Shown here: positions 43,547 through 50,492 of the stretch, piece after piece
How the letters are laid out: each line of letters begins with the position of its first letter
Position numbering within the stretch: position 1 is the first letter of the stretch
Assembly: GCF_902728235.1 (NCBI RefSeq)
Contig: NZ_CACVBO010000001.1
Coordinates: 1,800,501-1,864,500 of the forward strand
Length of the DNA: 64,000 bases
Direction of reading: 5' to 3'
DNA from: Lentimonas sp. CC4
GTDB taxonomy: Bacteria; Verrucomicrobiota; Verrucomicrobiia; Opitutales; Coraliomargaritaceae
Notes under the pieces: model-generated
Database searches by the model: none
The model's input: the letters and a program-made list of their open reading frames with translations, nothing else
Told to the model about the DNA's origin: nothing
Made by a program: the position numbers and the translations under genes

Positions 43547-45028
43547 TTACAGCAGCGGGACGAGCAGGTGCACGAGGCTTTCGGTGAACTTCGCAGGCAT
43601 CAGCTGTTTGTCGGCGGTGGCCTCTGCGTAGGTGATGCTGTCTTCGATGATCCCCTGCGCCCATTGCTCCAGCTTTTGAATGTCCTGTGGAGTGTAGTGT
43701 AGCAGCGCGATCTCGAAATTTACGAATAGCGAGCGCATGTCGATATTGGCGGAACCGACGAGGCCGACTCTGCCGTCGGCTAAGATGACTTTACCATGCA
43801 GCATGCGCGGCGTGTAGAAGAGGATCTCGACGCCCGCTTGGTTCAACTTGCGCAGGTAGTGGTGGCGTGCGATGTCGGCAATGGAATGGTTCGACTGCAG
43901 TGGTAGCACGAGGCGAATATAGCGTCCTGTGTGTGCTTTCACGATGAGCGATTGAAAGAGCACTTCATCGGGAATGAAGTAGGGCGTGATGATCGTCAGG
44001 TTCTGCTTGAACTCTTGGATGATACGGATGATTTGCTCCCAGAGTGGGTCGTTCGGGACGTCCGGGCCACTGGCGATGACTTCGATGGTGCTGTCGCCGG
44101 CTTCCTCGGGGACGTGACAGAGGATTTTTCTGTGTTTTGTAGGTGATTCTTTGGCGGCAAATGCCCAGTCCGCCAGAAAGGTGCGGGTGAGGTGGGCGAC
44201 CGCTGGCCCCTGGGTCACTACGCTGAAATCGGTGAAGCGCTCGGGCGTCGGCGTTGCTCCCATAAAGCGCATGTCGAGGTTTTGGCCACCAGTGATGGCT
44301 CGGTAGTTGTCGAATATGGCGATCTTGCGATGATTACGGAGATTCGAGGAAATCTGCGTCTGGATCGGCAGCACAGGCATGAACATCGCTACGTGGCCGC
44401 CAGCCTTGCGTATTTTGTAACGTGCGGCGCGGGTCTGATTCCAGCTGCCGAGCGAGTCGAGCAGGAGGCGCACAGTGATGCCCTCGGCGGCGCGTTTTGC
44501 TAGGAGATCGACGATTGTATTCCCCGTGGCATCGCGGCTCAAGATGTAGGTGGCGATATGGATGGTGTGCTCGGCCTTCTCAATTTCCGCGCAGATTCGG
44601 TGAAAGGCAGTCTCGCCGTCGGGCAATAGTTTGAAATGGTTACCTGTGGTCACTGTGTTGCCGCCTTCGTAGGCGAGCATGTCATGTGGTCGTGGTCGCT
44701 GGGCGTGTAACTCGTCGGTTAGAGCCCGCGCGGCTTCGGCGATTTCGCGTTTAATACGCGATGATTTACGGCTTTTACGTCCGCCGAACATAAAATAGAG
44801 CGGCACGCCCACGAGCGGGAAAAACAGGACGAGAAAGAACCACGCGAAGAAGTTGCTGGGGTTACGTTTCTCCGTCAGCACGCGGCGGATGATGAGTAAG
44901 GCGAGGATGAAACCCACCACAGTTGTGGCATTTGCTACGAAAAACGCCAACGCTCCGCCCAACCAAGAGGTGAGGGGGATGATTAGCTGTTCATTGAGCC
45001 ATGCCCACATAAGCGTTACTGTAATCAA
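43547..45028 (-). CDS. cls: Cardiolipin synthase, phospholipase D superfamily
   Basis: A 493-residue membrane enzyme joining phosphatidylglycerol molecules (or PG and PE) into cardiolipin. Two N-terminal membrane helices (about 20-46 and 58-80, PLDc_N) are followed by two catalytic HKD motifs: NHRKIAIFDNYRAITGGQNL (about 231-250) and MLHGKVILADGRVGLVGSANIDMRS (about 409-433). FADFAKESPTKHR-like basic linker and VPLL C-terminus. ClsA-like in length. The upstream end (45028) faces the plus-strand gene at 45166. Confidence 0.93.
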   Translation of the reverse strand: MITVTLMWAWLNEQLIIPLTSWLGGALAFFVANATTVVGFILALLIIRRVLTEKRNPSNFFAWFFLVLFFPLVGVPLYFMFGGRKSRKSSRIKREIAEAARALTDELHAQRPRPHDMLAYEGGNTVTTGNHFKLLPDGETAFHRICAEIEKAEHTIHIATYILSRDATGNTIVDLLAKRAAEGITVRLLLDSLGSWNQTRAARYKIRKAGGHVAMFMPVLPIQTQISSNLRNHRKIAIFDNYRAITGGQNLDMRFMGATPTPERFTDFSVVTQGPAVAHLTRTFLADWAFAAKESPTKHRKILCHVPEEAGDSTIEVIASGPDVPNDPLWEQIIRIIQEFKQNLTIITPYFIPDEVLFQSLIVKAHTGRYIRLVLPLQSNHSIADIARHHYLRKLNQAGVEILFYTPRMLHGKVILADGRVGLVGSANIDMRSLFVNFEIALLHYTPQDIQKLEQWAQGIIEDSITYAEATADKQLMPAKFTESLVHLLVPLL

Positions 45029-45165
45029 TAAAGCAGGGCAGACGAGCCTTTACGCGAGTTGCTTCCAATCATTTTTCGCATAAGTTGAATACGAGGTTGT
45101 CCCTGCTGCCAGAATTCGTTGAGTGAAGGGCTTTTCCCAAAGTTACATTATTAAAGAGAATTTTT

Positions 45166-45933
45166 ATGACAGCTGAATCCAATCCCAACGGCGGGCAACC
45201 GCAGCAAGTTAATCTCCAGCAAATCGCCCAACAGTTCATGTCCGGGCTACAGCGCCATTTCGACATGTTGGCGTTTAATCTCGCTTCGCGAGAGGCGGTG
45301 CAGGAAGAGACTTACAATCAACATGTGAATGCGCCCCGCATCATGCCAGCGGCTCCACGCCACCAAAACTTTGAACAAATGCAGGCCTATGCACGCGATC
45401 TTCTCGTGCGTCAGGTGATTGGAGATTCCCTGAATTTGACCGTGACTGCGATGAACAACGCGCACTTCTTCCTCGCTCTGGTGAAAGCCACGAATGCGAA
45501 TAAGGACGTGACGCCTGATGCGCAGAAGGCGGCACAAGAGTCGCAGCAAGCATTCATCCCAGCTCAACTCGACGAGAAATTTAACCGCCTGGAGAAGGAT
45601 TACGGCATCATGTGCGAGCTAGAGGATAGCATTACCTCACTTGGTTTCGTGATGCAGATTCTGATGCAACAGAACGGTGTCGTTAAAGCCGAGCAAGTCG
45701 ATGAGCAAGGCGAACTTGCTATCGAACTGAAGTCCGTCGAGATCCAAGAAGCCGCTGTCGAAGGGCAGCCTCAGGGCAAGCTGGTTGACCTGCGTAAGGT
45801 ATTCCGCGCAGAGGATATCGTGTTCTTCAGTGATGTAGAGCTTCAGCTTGTGCTGGTTTCTGTCGCATCCTTTGCGGATTCACTATTTAAATCCGTAGCT
45901 GAATACGCGCGCTCCGTTCAAGAAGGCGCGTAG
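45166..45933 (+). CDS. Hypothetical protein, helical, conserved-looking
   Basis: A 255-residue soluble protein. A Gln/Asn-rich lead (about 1-25) is followed by mostly helical sequence, with Gln/Ala-rich stretches (LQQIAQQFMSGLQRHFDMLA; DAQKAAQESQQAF). A short beta-rich insert is at about 182-210. No signal peptide, membrane segment or catalytic motif is visible. It is followed after 17 bases by an EEP-family gene, probably cotranscribed. Family not recognised. Confidence 0.7.
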   Translation: MTAESNPNGGQPQQVNLQQIAQQFMSGLQRHFDMLAFNLASREAVQEETYNQHVNAPRIMPAAPRHQNFEQMQAYARDLLVRQVIGDSLNLTVTAMNNAHFFLALVKATNANKDVTPDAQKAAQESQQAFIPAQLDEKFNRLEKDYGIMCELEDSITSLGFVMQILMQQNGVVKAEQVDEQGELAIELKSVEIQEAAVEGQPQGKLVDLRKVFRAEDIVFFSDVELQLVLVSVASFADSLFKSVAEYARSVQEGA

Positions 45934-45950
45934 TCACCACCTCATTGCTT

Positions 45951-46736
45951 ATGTCACCTCGTTCGCTCCGCATCCTTACGCTCAATATAGCGCATGGGCG
46001 TGGGCTTTCGACGTATCAGGGCTTTCATGGTGCACGGGGAATCGAGCGTAATCTCATGCGTATCGCTCGATTGCTCAAGCGCGAGGGGGCAGATATCGTG
46101 GCAATGCAGGAGGTCGATGAAGACTCGCATTGGAACAAGCGTATCCATCTGCTCGATTTCTTAAAAGCCGAGGTAGGCTATGAGCACAGTCATCTCGGCG
46201 TGCATAATCGTCGAGGTGGCCGTTTGCCGCTGGCTTATGGCAATGGTGTGTTATCGCGCTTCCCTATAGAGCATGCCGATCATCGAGCCTTTGGCACCGC
46301 AGAGCTCGGCGAGAAAGGCTTTCTCTACACTGAGCACACCCTGCCGCACGGGCATCTGCCAATCGTCAATCTGCATCTCGACTATAAATCACGACTGCGC
46401 CGGCTTGAGCAAATCGAGCGGCTCATCCTATTTTTAGAAGAGCGCCATGCCCAACGGGGCGGCGAGACGTATCTATCGCCGATCGTCTGCGGCGATTTCA
46501 ATAGCCGGTCTGGCAAACCCAACGACGCCGTTGCGCATTTATTTAATTATTTGGAAGAGCGCTGCGCCTATCAGCTCTATCCGATCAAAGGCCGCACCTT
46601 TCCCTCGCTCATGCCCATTCACGGCTTGGACTTCATTCTCGTGCCACCCAGCTATAAGGTGCGGCATTGCGAGATCCTCCGCTCCTATGTGAGCGACCAT
46701 TGCCCCGTCCTTGTTGATCTGGAGATTCCCGACTAA
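45951..46736 (+). CDS. Endonuclease/exonuclease/phosphatase-family protein (cytoplasmic)
   Basis: A 261-residue EEP-fold hydrolase without signal peptide. Landmarks: LRILTLNIAHGRGLS (about 5-19), VAMQEVDEDS (metal-binding Glu, about 49-58), NLHLDYKSRLRRLEQI (about 140-155), IVCGDFNSRSGKPNDAVAHL (about 180-199) and YVSDHCPVLVDLEI (about 245-258). The ATG at 45951 is used; a TTG at 45945 is in frame. It is a second, distant member of the family of the secreted protein at 22535. The substrate is unknown. Confidence 0.87.
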   Translation: MSPRSLRILTLNIAHGRGLSTYQGFHGARGIERNLMRIARLLKREGADIVAMQEVDEDSHWNKRIHLLDFLKAEVGYEHSHLGVHNRRGGRLPLAYGNGVLSRFPIEHADHRAFGTAELGEKGFLYTEHTLPHGHLPIVNLHLDYKSRLRRLEQIERLILFLEERHAQRGGETYLSPIVCGDFNSRSGKPNDAVAHLFNYLEERCAYQLYPIKGRTFPSLMPIHGLDFILVPPSYKVRHCEILRSYVSDHCPVLVDLEIPD

Positions 46737-46740
46737 ACAG

Positions 46741-46765
46741 AGTAGAAGCGGCATCCTGCCGCTTG
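46741..46765. repeat. REP-like palindrome (AAGCGGCATCCTGCCGCTT)
   Basis: AAGCGGCA...TGCCGCTT forms a short palindrome starting 2 bases after the stop of the preceding gene. The unit AGTAGAAGCGGCATCCTGCC also makes up the inner arms of the element at 7932-8049. Confidence 0.7.
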
Positions 46766-46854
46766 AGCATTTGATTAAGTGGCAGAGATCTCGCCTCATT
46801 CTCATTCACTGTCAGTCTCCGCACTCTCACCTTCACTACCACTTTCACTCTCTC

Positions 46855-47298
46855 ATGTATCGTTACACCATCATTGCCATCGGCCGAATGAAGAACAAGC
46901 CACTGCTAGCGCTCACCGATGACTTTTCAAAGCGTCTCAAGCGATCTGGCAATTTTGAGCTGATTGAGCTCAACGATGGCACAGTCGAGAGCGAGGGCGA
47001 ACGCATTCTCGATGCCTTAGCCAAGCGCAAAGGTGCCCGCATCTACGCAATGGCTGAAGAGGGCAAGACCCGCACCTCCGCTGGCCTCGCTAAAGAGTTG
47101 CTCAACCTTCAGGGGCAACCCGCCGTTTTCATAATCGGCGGGGCATATGGGCTCAGTCCCGATGTCAAAGCAAAGGCAGATGTTCTCTTTGCCCTCTCAC
47201 CGCTCACGTTTACGCACGAAATCGCCCGTATGCTACTCTGCGAGCAGCTCTACCGTGCCGTATCGATCAATGCCGGTTCTAAATACCACCACGTCTAG
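46855..47298 (+). CDS. rlmH: 23S rRNA (pseudouridine1915-N3)-methyltransferase RlmH
   Basis: A 147-residue SPOUT-class methyltransferase that methylates pseudouridine 1915 in helix 69 of 23S rRNA, using S-adenosylmethionine. AVFIIGGAYGLSPDVKAKAD (about 98-117) and the closing LLCEQLYRAVSINAGSKYHH (about 126-145) are the knotted SAM site. ATG 46855 starts the fold (MYRYTIIAIGRMKNK); the open frame upstream contains a low-complexity CTTTCACTCTCAC stretch that is not part of the protein. Confidence 0.95.
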   Translation: MYRYTIIAIGRMKNKPLLALTDDFSKRLKRSGNFELIELNDGTVESEGERILDALAKRKGARIYAMAEEGKTRTSAGLAKELLNLQGQPAVFIIGGAYGLSPDVKAKADVLFALSPLTFTHEIARMLLCEQLYRAVSINAGSKYHHV

Positions 47299-47469
47299 GA
47301 GGTCGCGGCGTGCGTCCCGCACGCCATCCGTCAGAGTCAGTCCTTCATCTTAATCCTACTCATCATCTTATTCTTAATCTAAGGGCGTATCCATTGAGGA
47401 TTATGAGTAAGAGTCGGATTATGATTAATACGAGCGGCAGACCGCTCAATCTTGTCACTCAGGCAAAAG

Positions 47470-47496
47470 AAAACCCGCTCGTTAGAGCGGGTTTTA
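47470..47496 (-). terminator. Terminator behind tRNA-Ser(GCU)
   Basis: AAAACCCGCTC and GAGCGGGTTTT pair around GTTA; on the minus strand the stem is followed by a T-rich stretch. It lies just downstream of the minus-strand tRNA. Confidence 0.85.
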
Positions 47497-47501
47497 AAAG
47501 G

Positions 47502-47592
<91 letters not shown>

Positions 47593-47686
47593 ATACCAAT
47601 GGAGACGAAGAAAGCGGCCTTTTCAGTAAGATCAACCCTTATTTACGAGGAATATTAAGAAATATAACGAATCCCTGAAAATCTGC

Positions 47687-48541
47687 CTAAAAGACCTTTT
47701 GCCACCACTTCTTTTCTGGGGCAATCCATGCCTCGATGATCTCGGGGTGATCCATCATCCACTTGCGGGTGACTTCTTTCGCGGTGCTCTGACTATCATG
47801 GACTTCCAGTAGGAGGGCGTTGAGCTGATCTTCCGTCAGTGCGAAGCGTTTAAGGAAGCGATTCGCGTCCGGTTGGTCTTCAGCAAAGCCAGGTCGCGCA
47901 AATTTTCGGATGCCGTCGGGCTGATAAACATTTCTCGTATCGACCAACATCTTGAGGTCGTAGCGAGCGAACATCCAGTGTGGTGTCCATGCTGTCACGA
48001 CGATTGGTTCGTTTGCTGCAATCGCTTTATCCAACGCCGTGGTCATTGCGTCTGTGCCCGCGCTGACTTGTGTGAAGTCTAGCTCGTATTCGTTAATCGC
48101 GCGCTTAGTCATCTTGGTGAGTCCCGCGTCCACCTCGATGCCGATTATTTTGCCGCCAAACAACTCTCGGTTGTTATTGAGTTGGTTGATATTCGTAATA
48201 TCGACGTAACTCGGCACCGCCAAGCCGATATGTGTCTGTTCAATAATGGTGCCTAGCCGTTCCAAGCTGAATGAGTGTTCTTTCCAGTAGGAGGCATGCG
48301 TGAAGGGAAGCCAGGCATCCAGATAGACATCCTGCTCGCCCGCTGCGACTGAATCGTAAATCACTGCGGGTTCTGCCAGTGTCAGTTCGACGGTATACCC
48401 CATTTTTTCTTCTAGCACGACTGCGGCCAAGTTCGTTAATACCACACCTTCAGGCCAGTCGGGATAAGTGATTTTTACAACATTCGCGAGTGTTGGAAGT
48501 GCTAAGAGTGAGCAGGAGAGTAGGGCAGCTAGGATTTTCAT
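47687..48541 (-). CDS. Glycine betaine/proline ABC substrate-binding protein (ProX/OpuAC type)
   Basis: A 284-residue periplasmic binding protein. A signal peptide (about 1-19, ILAALLSCSLLALPTLA) is followed by the OpuAC domain. YLDAWLPFTHASYW (about 80-93) and VVTAWTPHWMFARYDLKML (about 186-204) hold the Trp residues that box the quaternary ammonium group of glycine betaine or proline betaine. The start at 48541 is the only one preceding a signal peptide. No permease or ATPase gene is adjacent, so it is an orphan component of an osmoprotectant importer encoded elsewhere. Confidence 0.9.
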   Translation of the reverse strand: MKILAALLSCSLLALPTLANVVKITYPDWPEGVVLTNLAAVVLEEKMGYTVELTLAEPAVIYDSVAAGEQDVYLDAWLPFTHASYWKEHSFSLERLGTIIEQTHIGLAVPSYVDITNINQLNNNRELFGGKIIGIEVDAGLTKMTKRAINEYELDFTQVSAGTDAMTTALDKAIAANEPIVVTAWTPHWMFARYDLKMLVDTRNVYQPDGIRKFARPGFAEDQPDANRFLKRFALTEDQLNALLLEVHDSQSTAKEVTRKWMMDHPEIIEAWIAPEKKWWQKVF

Positions 48542-49023
48542 ATGTAAATATTTTGTATAAAAATCGAGCAAACTCAAACGTAGAACGTTATTTTTTGGTT
48601 CATCGTCGTGTAGCGGGATGGCTGTTGAGGCTCCCCGCGCACTGGGGAATCTCTGATTCAAAATTGTGGTGTATACTTCTCCTGCTATGGCAGGCGAGCA
48701 TGGATTCGATAGCGCAAACAGGCTTTCTCCGAGAAGCCCGTGCCACACCAGTGAACTGGAGAACCATCTCAGAACAAACAATGCCGAAGCGACCACTCAC
48801 GCTAATCGGCGCGGAAGCTTTTTTAGGGGGTGAGCACCTTCTCTCCTTTATTTGGTAGTGACTGCGCTTGCGCAGGTCTGTGTGAAATCGCTTAGAAGTC
48901 AGCTTGATTGCGCATCCAGGGTGCGAGTCAATTCGCACACTGCGCCCATACATGTCACGGGAGTCTCGGACTGCGAGATATGTGGAATTATGAAACGGTA
49001 TTTAGGCGAACCATCGCCCTTTA
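48542..49023. other. Gap upstream of the betaine-binding gene
   Basis: About 480 bases. I see no RNA gene and no coding frame with family features; frames of 80-117 codons exist on both strands but look accidental. The left part must hold the promoter of the binding-protein gene. TGCGCTTGCGCA at 48861-48872 is a perfect 12-base palindrome. Confidence 0.35.
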
Positions 49024-49215
49024 TTAGGCTTCCGCTTTACGCTGTTGGCAACGCACCAAAATATCTCGCTTACGGGATTCGCTCAGCCGTGCCCAATCGA
49101 TAATCTCGTCGATCGTCCGATAGCAACCTGTGCAGATGTTCTGACGGTCGGTCACGCACGCATCGGTGCATGGGCTTGCGACTGGTGTGCTGGTTGATGT
49201 AAGCGGGCGGTTCAT
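49024..49215 (-). CDS. DUF1289 small cysteine-rich protein
   Basis: A 63-residue protein with the DUF1289 pattern SPCTDACVTDRQNICTGCYR followed by TIDEIIDWARLSESRKRDIL. The four Cys (PC..AC...C.GC) are thought to bind a metal or Fe-S centre. Function unknown. It is preceded (on its own strand) by the dispersed repeat at 49221-49393, which begins 6 bases from its start codon and so replaces the normal promoter and RBS region. Confidence 0.85.
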   Translation of the reverse strand: MNRPLTSTSTPVASPCTDACVTDRQNICTGCYRTIDEIIDWARLSESRKRDILVRCQQRKAEA

Positions 49216-49220
49216 TCTGA

Positions 49221-49393
49221 ATTCAGGAGTTAGAAGTAAGGAGTCAGAAGTTAGTCTTTGGTAATGAAGTGCTTAGGGCGTCGTCTGCCGAGCGCAGCGA
49301 CACTCAACCAATTGCGAGCGGCAGAGACTGCATAAATCACTGATGATCAGCTCCTAACTTCTGTCTTCTAACTTCTAACTACTCTTTTTAGGT
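49221..49393. repeat. Dispersed repeat, copy 2 (AGGAGTTAGAAG ends)
   Basis: It has the same ends as the copy at 33393-33545: ATTCAGGAGTTAGAAG on the left, GCTCCTAACTTCTGTCTTCT and AACTTCTAACT on the right. The inner landmarks TTGGTAATGAA and CACTGATGATCAG are also shared. The centre is longer and contains a GC-rich part (GCCGAGCGCAGCG). It fills the space between the DUF1289 and DUF5069 genes. Confidence 0.82.
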
Positions 49394-49401
49394 TCGTAGC
49401 G

Positions 49402-49848
49402 CTAAATGCGCTGCTCTTCGATGTCATAGACGTCGAACCAGTTGTAAACGATTTTATTAGATGGAATGAACTCTGCAATGTAGCCTTCGAGGTATACCTG
49501 CAGTTCAATCGGCATTTCGCTAATTCGCTTGAAGCGTAGATCGTTGTTCCATTGGACCAAGGCCTCCTGTGTGTGATCGGCTGCGTTGGCTTGTATCCAT
49601 TCGGCGACGGCGGCGTCATCGGCACCAGTTGCGACAAAGGCCTTAAAGTCCTCCGCTGAGATCTCTGCGAATTGGAGAAAAAGTTGGTCGAGCGGGCAAT
49701 CGAAGTGATACTCGCCTGCGGTTCCTGCGATCACGGCGCGGCATTTATCCAGCGTGCGTCCTGCGATCACGTAGCCGCCAAGCGTTGCGCGCGGACTGCG
49801 TGGAAATGTGTTACTGAGGTCGAGTGCGTTTATTTCTGGTTTTGTCAT
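49402..49848 (-). CDS. DUF5069 domain protein
   Basis: A 148-residue soluble protein matching DUF5069, widespread in Verrucomicrobiota and Planctomycetota. FPRSPRATLGGYVIAGRTLDKCRAVIAG (about 14-41) is the family N-terminus; YHFDCPLDQLFLQF and a helical middle follow. No catalytic motif is obvious and the role is unknown. It ends 8 bases before the dispersed repeat. Confidence 0.85.
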   Translation of the reverse strand: MTKPEINALDLSNTFPRSPRATLGGYVIAGRTLDKCRAVIAGTAGEYHFDCPLDQLFLQFAEISAEDFKAFVATGADDAAVAEWIQANAADHTQEALVQWNNDLRFKRISEMPIELQVYLEGYIAEFIPSNKIVYNWFDVYDIEEQRI

Positions 49849-50046
49849 ATTGGATAGGAGAGTGCTCGTGGGAGTGATCTATTCCGTATTATTTGAGCCA
49901 TTGGATCTATCGTAATACCGACAGGCTTAAGATACAGGTATCGCTGATGGCACTTTCGCGTCAATTAGTTCACTTGTAATCAAGTAGTTGACGTGTGACT
50001 CTAACGACTATTTGATCGGATTAATCTTAGACTTGGAGGAAACCAT

Positions 50047-50475
50047 ATGGCTACAATTACAATATGCGATGAGCGCGTCGGGAGTGAGAAGGAAGTAGTC
50101 CTGACTCTGAATAGTTTGACTGAAACACTGACGGTTCGAGAGTTGATTCGTCAGCGCGTATATCAGGAAGTGGAGGATTATAATCGTCAGCTGATTGAAG
50201 CTCCGAGCGAACCATTGAGAAAGCTATTAGTTACGCCGACGAAGGAAGAACAGCACTTGAATTCCAAGGCGAGTAAGATTGCGAAAGGGAGAGTGACATC
50301 TCGTAGGGCGATTGATTGGGAGCTACAATTCCAAGAGGCATGTAAGGCCTTTGAGAGAAATGGATTCTTTGTTTTAGTCGGAGATTGTCAGGTCGAAAGC
50401 TTGGATCAGGCCTTTAGCGTAAAGGTCGATACAGATGTAACATTTATAAAATTGGTGGCGCTAGTCGGCGGTTGA
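50047..50475 (+). CDS. Hypothetical protein paired with DUF4132 gene
   Basis: A 142-residue soluble protein starting with a beta-rich segment (MATITICDERVGSEKEVVLT), then a helix (about 36-50) and a basic central part (about 58-90, KEEQHLNSKASKIAKGRVTS). The end is again beta-rich (VLVGDCQVESLDQAF). The RBS (GGAGG) is 8 bases before the ATG, in a leader that follows 190 bases without genes. It is 17 bases ahead of the DUF4132 gene. I do not recognise the family. Confidence 0.75.
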   Translation: MATITICDERVGSEKEVVLTLNSLTETLTVRELIRQRVYQEVEDYNRQLIEAPSEPLRKLLVTPTKEEQHLNSKASKIAKGRVTSRRAIDWELQFQEACKAFERNGFFVLVGDCQVESLDQAFSVKVDTDVTFIKLVALVGG

Positions 50476-50492
50476 ACAAAAAGGATAATTAG

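Noticed and set aside
48600-48953. 117-codon minus-strand frame in the gap upstream of the betaine-binding gene
   Set aside because: Basic, low-complexity composition with no RBS and no recognisable family; overlapping frames on the other strand are equally long.
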